Source: JAEHDI01 sp035455185 (GTDB taxonomy: Bacteria > Acidobacteriota > Terriglobia > Bryobacterales > Bryobacteraceae). From it: DNA of 8,998 nucleotides. Location: NCBI GenBank assembly GCA_035455185.1, contig DATIFQ010000235.1, forward strand, positions 1-8,998, written 5' to 3'. Numbering within the stretch: position 1 is the first letter of the stretch; every line of letters starts with the position of its first letter. The notes under the pieces are model-generated. The model searched no databases. It worked only from the letters and a program-made list of their open reading frames with translations, and was not told the origin of the DNA. This document shows, piece by piece, positions 5,630 to 8,998 of the stretch. A program made the translations under genes and the position numbers.

Positions 5630-7555
5630 GGCGCTCCAACTCACGATCCGAGCGACGCGCATTTCCATGCCTCCGTCGTACACCAGTTCCACCGTACACG
5701 GCCCCTCGCAGCCGGGCTCAACAACGATCTGGCCGAGAGCATCTCCGTAGAGGCGCACCGGTGCGCCCGCTACCGTGGCGCTCCAACCGGGGTGGTAGCT
5801 GATCTGGACAGACAATACCTGACCGGGTTCTATCGACGCGGAGACGACGGCCGAATGCCGGCTGCTCCACTTCATTTCCGCCGCCGGGAGTGCTGGATCG
5901 TCGAGAGCCGCCACGTACGGCCGCATCGGATCGAGATCCAGGCCGTGGATCGGCGCGCGGGCGGGCAGGTCGGCACGGCGGATCACATGGGCGAGAGACT
6001 TGGACCGCCGCCCGACGTCGTAGATAACGTCATCAGCGTCTCGCCAGAGTTCCCGCAGCAGGCCATCAAACTTGCGCGGATTTCGGAATGGCTTGAAGAC
6101 TTCACGGCTTCGCGGACCGCTGACGCCGACGGCGTCCACGCCGAAGGCCTTGAGAGTGGTGACGGCGACCGTCCCTTCCTGGTTTCCCGCATTCTCGCCG
6201 GTAAGGAGTTGGTAGTGAAAGGCGGCGTAGTTCGGATTCACGATGCCCTGATCGAACCCGCCCGCGAACTGAGGGGTGTCTGTGAATACGTTGAGGAAGA
6301 ACCCAACCGAACCGGGCAACATAACACGGCGTCCGGCCATGTTTCGCTCGGCCCAGCGCGCCTCGCGATACTCGATCCGCTGCGTGATATCGACGGGGCG
6401 AATCAGCCGTTTGCCGCACTTACGGTAGCGGATGGCCGGGTAGACGCAGAGAACAACCAGCAGGCAGGCGGCGGCGACCCGCAGGCGGCGCGACGAACGC
6501 TCCAGAAGGTATCGCGCGCCGAAGACCCCGGTGAGCACGAGCGCCATTTCCATTTCCAGGTGATAGCGGTGCCCCTGTGGCATCAGCGAGACCTTCCACC
6601 ATTCGGACGCCAGCGTGAAAGCGGCCAGCGGCGTCAGGAACAGGGCGGCAAAGCGGAGCTGGGGCGGGGCATTCACGCGCCGGAGGAGCCACAGGAGCGC
6701 AGCGGCGCCAAGCACCATCAACGCCAGATAGAGCCAGCGCGAGGGAGGCAAGGTACCGCTCAAATAGCGTTCGTTCCGGGAGATCGCAAGCAGCGTGGAC
6801 GGAGGAAGCCAGGAACATGCGAGGGCGTATGCGTACAGCCCGAGCATGGCTGCGCGGAGCCATGTCCCCAGGCGGATCTCGTCGCTTGCGAACAGCCAAG
6901 CCACGACTGCGAGCGCGAGCGAGGCCGCGCCGAGATAATTAGTCAGGGCCACCGACGCGAGACCGAGGGACGCCGCGAACGACCACGCCGGGTGACGTCG
7001 TTCGACCGCGACGATCACGAGGAGCAGCACAAGGGGAAGCAACGTCATCGACGCGATGTGTGGCCCTTCGCCGTATTGCACCAGCGTCTGAAGACGCCGG
7101 GCGCCCCACACGCCTCCGGCATCGTACCGAACGATTGGGATCAGGAGCGTGGATGGGGAGAAAACGGAGTAAACTAATCCGGCCAAAAATCCGATGCCTA
7201 CCGAGCGCGACAGCCAGGCGGCGAACAGGAAGAGTGTGACCGGACCGAGACTGTAGAAAACCGCGGTGACGGCGTGGTATGCGCGCGCCGGCGGGACATC
7301 CCCTACGCTCGAGACCAGACCGACGATCCAGTGATGCAGAGGCGGGTAAGTGTTCTGGTAGGGAATGCCTCCGTACCAGAGCGGGAACCAGGAAAGGTCA
7401 CGCCAGTTCTCGCTGACCCAGCGGCCGAGCGCGATGTGCGTCCCTTCGATCGAGTTCATGTGATCGACGAACTCGAATCGGAACAGGCGGCCGGAGATCC
7501 ACACGTTGAGCAGAAACAGCAGCAGCGCCGCAAGGATCAGCTTTTTCCGGCTCAT
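5576..7555 (-). CDS. Polytopic membrane protein, GT-C glycosyltransferase/YfhO-like
   Basis: A 659-aa integral membrane protein. An N-terminal segment (about 5-24) is followed by an external loop with acidic residues D31 and E37 (FVDHMNSIEG), the place where GT-C enzymes carry their catalytic acid. About ten further hydrophobic segments run to residue 374. Residues 380-630 form a soluble domain with GFDQGIVNPNY and a beta-rich end containing SYHPGWSATVAG (586-597), like the C-terminal domain of YfhO-type proteins. A last segment (636-653) and a basic tail close it. GT-C enzymes use polyprenyl-phosphate sugars outside the membrane; that role is inferred from topology, as no diagnostic family motif is complete. 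Its ATG overlaps the permease stop by 4 bp (7552-7555), so translation is probably coupled; no ribosome site of its own is evident. Its end overlaps ackA. Confidence 0.75.
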   Translation of the reverse strand: MSRKKLILAALLLFLLNVWISGRLFRFEFVDHMNSIEGTHIALGRWVSENWRDLSWFPLWYGGIPYQNTYPPLHHWIVGLVSSVGDVPPARAYHAVTAVFYSLGPVTLFLFAAWLSRSVGIGFLAGLVYSVFSPSTLLIPIVRYDAGGVWGARRLQTLVQYGEGPHIASMTLLPLVLLLVIVAVERRHPAWSFAASLGLASVALTNYLGAASLALAVVAWLFASDEIRLGTWLRAAMLGLYAYALACSWLPPSTLLAISRNERYLSGTLPPSRWLYLALMVLGAAALLWLLRRVNAPPQLRFAALFLTPLAAFTLASEWWKVSLMPQGHRYHLEMEMALVLTGVFGARYLLERSSRRLRVAAACLLVVLCVYPAIRYRKCGKRLIRPVDITQRIEYREARWAERNMAGRRVMLPGSVGFFLNVFTDTPQFAGGFDQGIVNPNYAAFHYQLLTGENAGNQEGTVAVTTLKAFGVDAVGVSGPRSREVFKPFRNPRKFDGLLRELWRDADDVIYDVGRRSKSLAHVIRRADLPARAPIHGLDLDPMRPYVAALDDPALPAAEMKWSSRHSAVVSASIEPGQVLSVQISYHPGWSATVAGAPVRLYGDALGQIVVEPGCEGPCTVELVYDGGMEMRVARIVSWSALIGGILFAAFARRRMRA

Positions 7556-8868
7556 CCGGCGCCCAGGTAGAGGAAGCGCGCGATAAACAGCGCCGTCAGG
7601 ATGTAGACAAGCCAGCTCACTGTCCGGAACTCGCCGCGTAGGACCTTCAGCAGCGTGTAGGCGGTGAATCCGAACGCCAAACCGTTGGCGATGCTAAAGG
7701 TCAGCGGGATGGCGGTCATGGTGAGGAAGGCCGGCACTGCGATCATCGGGTTCGACCAGTCGATTTCGCTGATGTGCGACACCATGAGCGAGCCGACGAT
7801 GATCAGCGCCGGCGCGGTTGCCGCCGCGGGAATCACGCCGACCATGGGCGCGATGAACAAGGCAACGACGAACAGCAGGCCGGTGACGACGGAGGTCACG
7901 CCGGTCCGCCCGCCCGCGACCACGCCGGCCGCGCTCTCGATGTAACTGACAACGGTGGAGGTGCCGGCAAGCGACCCGGCAGTGCTTGCCACAGCGTCCG
8001 AGAGCAGGATGCGGTTGATCCGCGGGATCTCATGCGCCTCGTTGAATAGGCCTGCCTTCTTGCCGACGGCGACGAGCGTGCCGACGTTGTCGAACACATC
8101 CACGAAGAAGAAGACGAAGACGATCTCGATGAAGCCCAGACCGAAGGCAGACGAGAGGTCCAGCCGGAACGCGGTGGCCGAAACGTCCGAGAGCCGGTAC
8201 ATCTGCGGCTGCCAGTGCACGAGTCCAGCTGCCGCGCCAGCAGCGGTCGTCGCGAGAATGCCGATCAGCATCGCCGCCCGCACGCGCCAGGCGAGCAAGG
8301 CGGCGATCAGCAGCAAGCCGAACAGGGCCAGCGCTGTCCGGGGTTCACCGAGGTTACCGAGTGCCACCGTGGTCTCTTTACTCGCCACGATGATGCCGGA
8401 GTTCCGGAAACCGACCAGTGCGATGAAGAACCCGATGCCAGCGGCGATTGCGGAGTAAAGCTCGGTGGGAATCGACGCAACTACGCGCCGGATCACGCCG
8501 CAGAGTGTGAGCACCGCAAAGGCCACGCCCGACAGGAACACCGCGCCGAGCGCGGCCTGCCACGGCAGACCCATCCCCTTCACGACCGCGTACGCGAAGT
8601 ATGCGTTCAGTCCCATGCCGGGCGCGAGTGCGATCGGGTAACGGGCGTAGGCGCCCATGAGCAAACTGCCGAGAGCCGAGGAGAGACAGGTGGCCGCGAC
8701 TACCGCGGCGAACGGCATCCCGGCCTCGTGCAGGATGGAGGGGTTCACGAAGATGATGTAGGCCATCGTGATAAAAGTGGTCACGCCGGCCAGGATCTCC
8801 GTCTTCCAATTCGCGCCGAGAGTCTGGAATTCAAAGTAGCGCTCGAGCCGCCCGAGAAGTGTGCTCAT
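7552..8868 (-). CDS. NCS2 family nucleobase permease, AzgA/PbuG-like
   Basis: A 438-aa inner-membrane permease of the nucleobase:cation symporter-2 class, of full family length. APGMGLNAYFAY (82-93) is the signature of transmembrane segment 3. FDNVGTL (259-265) carries the TM8 aspartate (D260), and GTSTVVSYIESAAGV (302-316) with GGRTG is the TM10 signature of the AzgA branch. These segments form the substrate site for adenine, guanine or hypoxanthine in characterised relatives. The start ATG 8868 gives the usual N-terminal helix; a GGGGA ribosome-like site before it lies within a small hairpin. The upstream neighbour, 35 bp away on the same strand, is a TenA-type protein, which raises the possibility that the substrate is a thiamine-pyrimidine compound. 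The stop codon overlaps the ATG of the following membrane-protein gene. Confidence 0.95.
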   Translation of the reverse strand: MSTLLGRLERYFEFQTLGANWKTEILAGVTTFITMAYIIFVNPSILHEAGMPFAAVVAATCLSSALGSLLMGAYARYPIALAPGMGLNAYFAYAVVKGMGLPWQAALGAVFLSGVAFAVLTLCGVIRRVVASIPTELYSAIAAGIGFFIALVGFRNSGIIVASKETTVALGNLGEPRTALALFGLLLIAALLAWRVRAAMLIGILATTAAGAAAGLVHWQPQMYRLSDVSATAFRLDLSSAFGLGFIEIVFVFFFVDVFDNVGTLVAVGKKAGLFNEAHEIPRINRILLSDAVASTAGSLAGTSTVVSYIESAAGVVAGGRTGVTSVVTGLLFVVALFIAPMVGVIPAAATAPALIIVGSLMVSHISEIDWSNPMIAVPAFLTMTAIPLTFSIANGLAFGFTAYTLLKVLRGEFRTVSWLVYILTALFIARFLYLGAG

Positions 8869-8869
8869 G

Positions 8870-8886
8870 AATGGGAGATCCCCATT
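8870..8886 (-). promoter_or_regulatory. Inverted repeat covering the permease ribosome site
   Basis: AATGGG (8870-8875) and CCCATT (8881-8886) are perfect 6-bp arms with a 5-nt centre, ending 1 nt before the permease ATG. On the minus strand the GGGGA that could act as ribosome site is inside one arm, so folding would hide it. TATAGAAT, a -10-like sequence (8884-8891), overlaps the outer arm, so an operator role is equally possible. Confidence 0.4.
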
Positions 8887-8903
8887 CTATAGCAGCCAGC
8901 CTG

Positions 8904-8998
8904 TTACGGGACCCACTTCTCCTCGCGCCACGCCATGTCCCAGAACATGTACTCGTAGCGGGCCGACAGCACGAAGAGGTGTTTGGCCGCCTGACGGG
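8904..8998 (-). CDS. tenA: TenA-family protein, C-terminal end (thiaminase II-like; runs off the window edge)
   Basis: Only the last 30 codons are present, ending in TAA at 8904-8906. The peptide contains LSARYEYMFWDMAWREEKW, which closely matches the conserved C-terminal helix of TenA/thiaminase II proteins, where a RYE-x-MFWDMA-type stretch is near invariant. The glutamate in RYE is probably the family's conserved catalytic-site acid, equivalent to Glu205 of Bacillus subtilis TenA; that mapping is from memory. TenA hydrolyses amino-HMP from degraded thiamine to HMP for reuse in thiamine synthesis. The gene body and any TPP riboswitch would lie beyond 8998. The 35-bp gap to the permease suggests one operon. 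Confidence 0.75.
   Translation of the reverse strand, partial: RQAAKHLFVLSARYEYMFWDMAWREEKWVP

Noticed and set aside
4897..5802. A 301-codon plus-strand frame overlapping ackA in another phase
   Set aside because: It is Arg/Pro/His-rich, lacks domains, and shares its DNA with the catalytic part of acetate kinase.
5792..7177. A 461-codon open frame on the plus strand opposite the GT-C-like gene
   Set aside because: Its composition (rich in Arg, Gln, Glu, His, no domain) is typical of the antisense frame of a GC-rich membrane-protein gene. The minus-strand protein has clear transmembrane and soluble domains.
8215..8892. A 225-codon plus-strand frame opposite the NCS2 permease
   Set aside because: Antisense shadow of a clear permease, with biased composition and no domain.
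8869..8903. Purine or TPP riboswitch before the permease
   Set aside because: Only 35 bp separate tenA and the permease, too short for either aptamer. A TPP riboswitch could still lie upstream of tenA, outside the window.

Overview
This is a GC-rich, densely coded bacterial window. Nearly every gene has a recognisable family, and there are no tRNA, rRNA, CRISPR, insertion-sequence or phage signals. The protein set and sequence style (a DUF2277 protein, a BBE-like FAD oxidase, radical SAM/Gfo/glycosyltransferase neighbours, and an AzgA-type permease beside TenA) suggest Acidobacteriota, perhaps the Solibacter/Bryobacter group. That placement is an impression from remembered families, not a computed one.

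Layout. (1) Positions 1-683, minus strand: a DUF2277 small protein (417-683), then the N-terminal 111 codons of a covalent-flavin FAD-binding oxidoreductase (333 down to the window edge). A promoter-like element lies between them. (2) Positions 684-756: a 73-bp divergent intergenic region. (3) Positions 757-3893, plus strand: a tight three-gene operon of radical SAM protein, Gfo/Idh/MocA oxidoreductase and family 2 glycosyltransferase, with gaps of 14 and 9 bp. A perfect 9-bp stem-loop sits at the end of the last gene. The content points to making and attaching a modified sugar, probably for a cell-surface glycan. (4) Positions 3970-4275: an unrecognised 101-aa protein with a basic tail, preceded by an AT-rich promoter-like patch. 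(5) Positions 4276-4372: a short intergenic region packed with dyad symmetries. (6) Positions 4373-5629: acetate kinase with all catalytic residues and no phosphotransacetylase beside it. (7) Positions 5576-8998, minus strand: the end of a TenA-type thiamine-salvage enzyme, an NCS2 (AzgA-like) nucleobase permease and a GT-C/YfhO-like polytopic membrane protein. The TenA-permease gap is 35 bp, and the last two genes share a 4-bp ATGA overlap.

Functional reading. The plus-strand operon looks like surface-carbohydrate biosynthesis. The minus-strand operon pairs a pyrimidine-processing enzyme with a nucleobase-type permease, so the permease may import a thiamine-pyrimidine precursor rather than purines. 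Acetate kinase and the GT-C-like gene converge and overlap by 54 bp. I do not see a clearly new defence or mobile system here. The most useful leads are the TenA/NCS2 pairing, the radical SAM/Gfo/GT2 operon, the 54-bp convergent overlap and the dyad-rich region before ackA.
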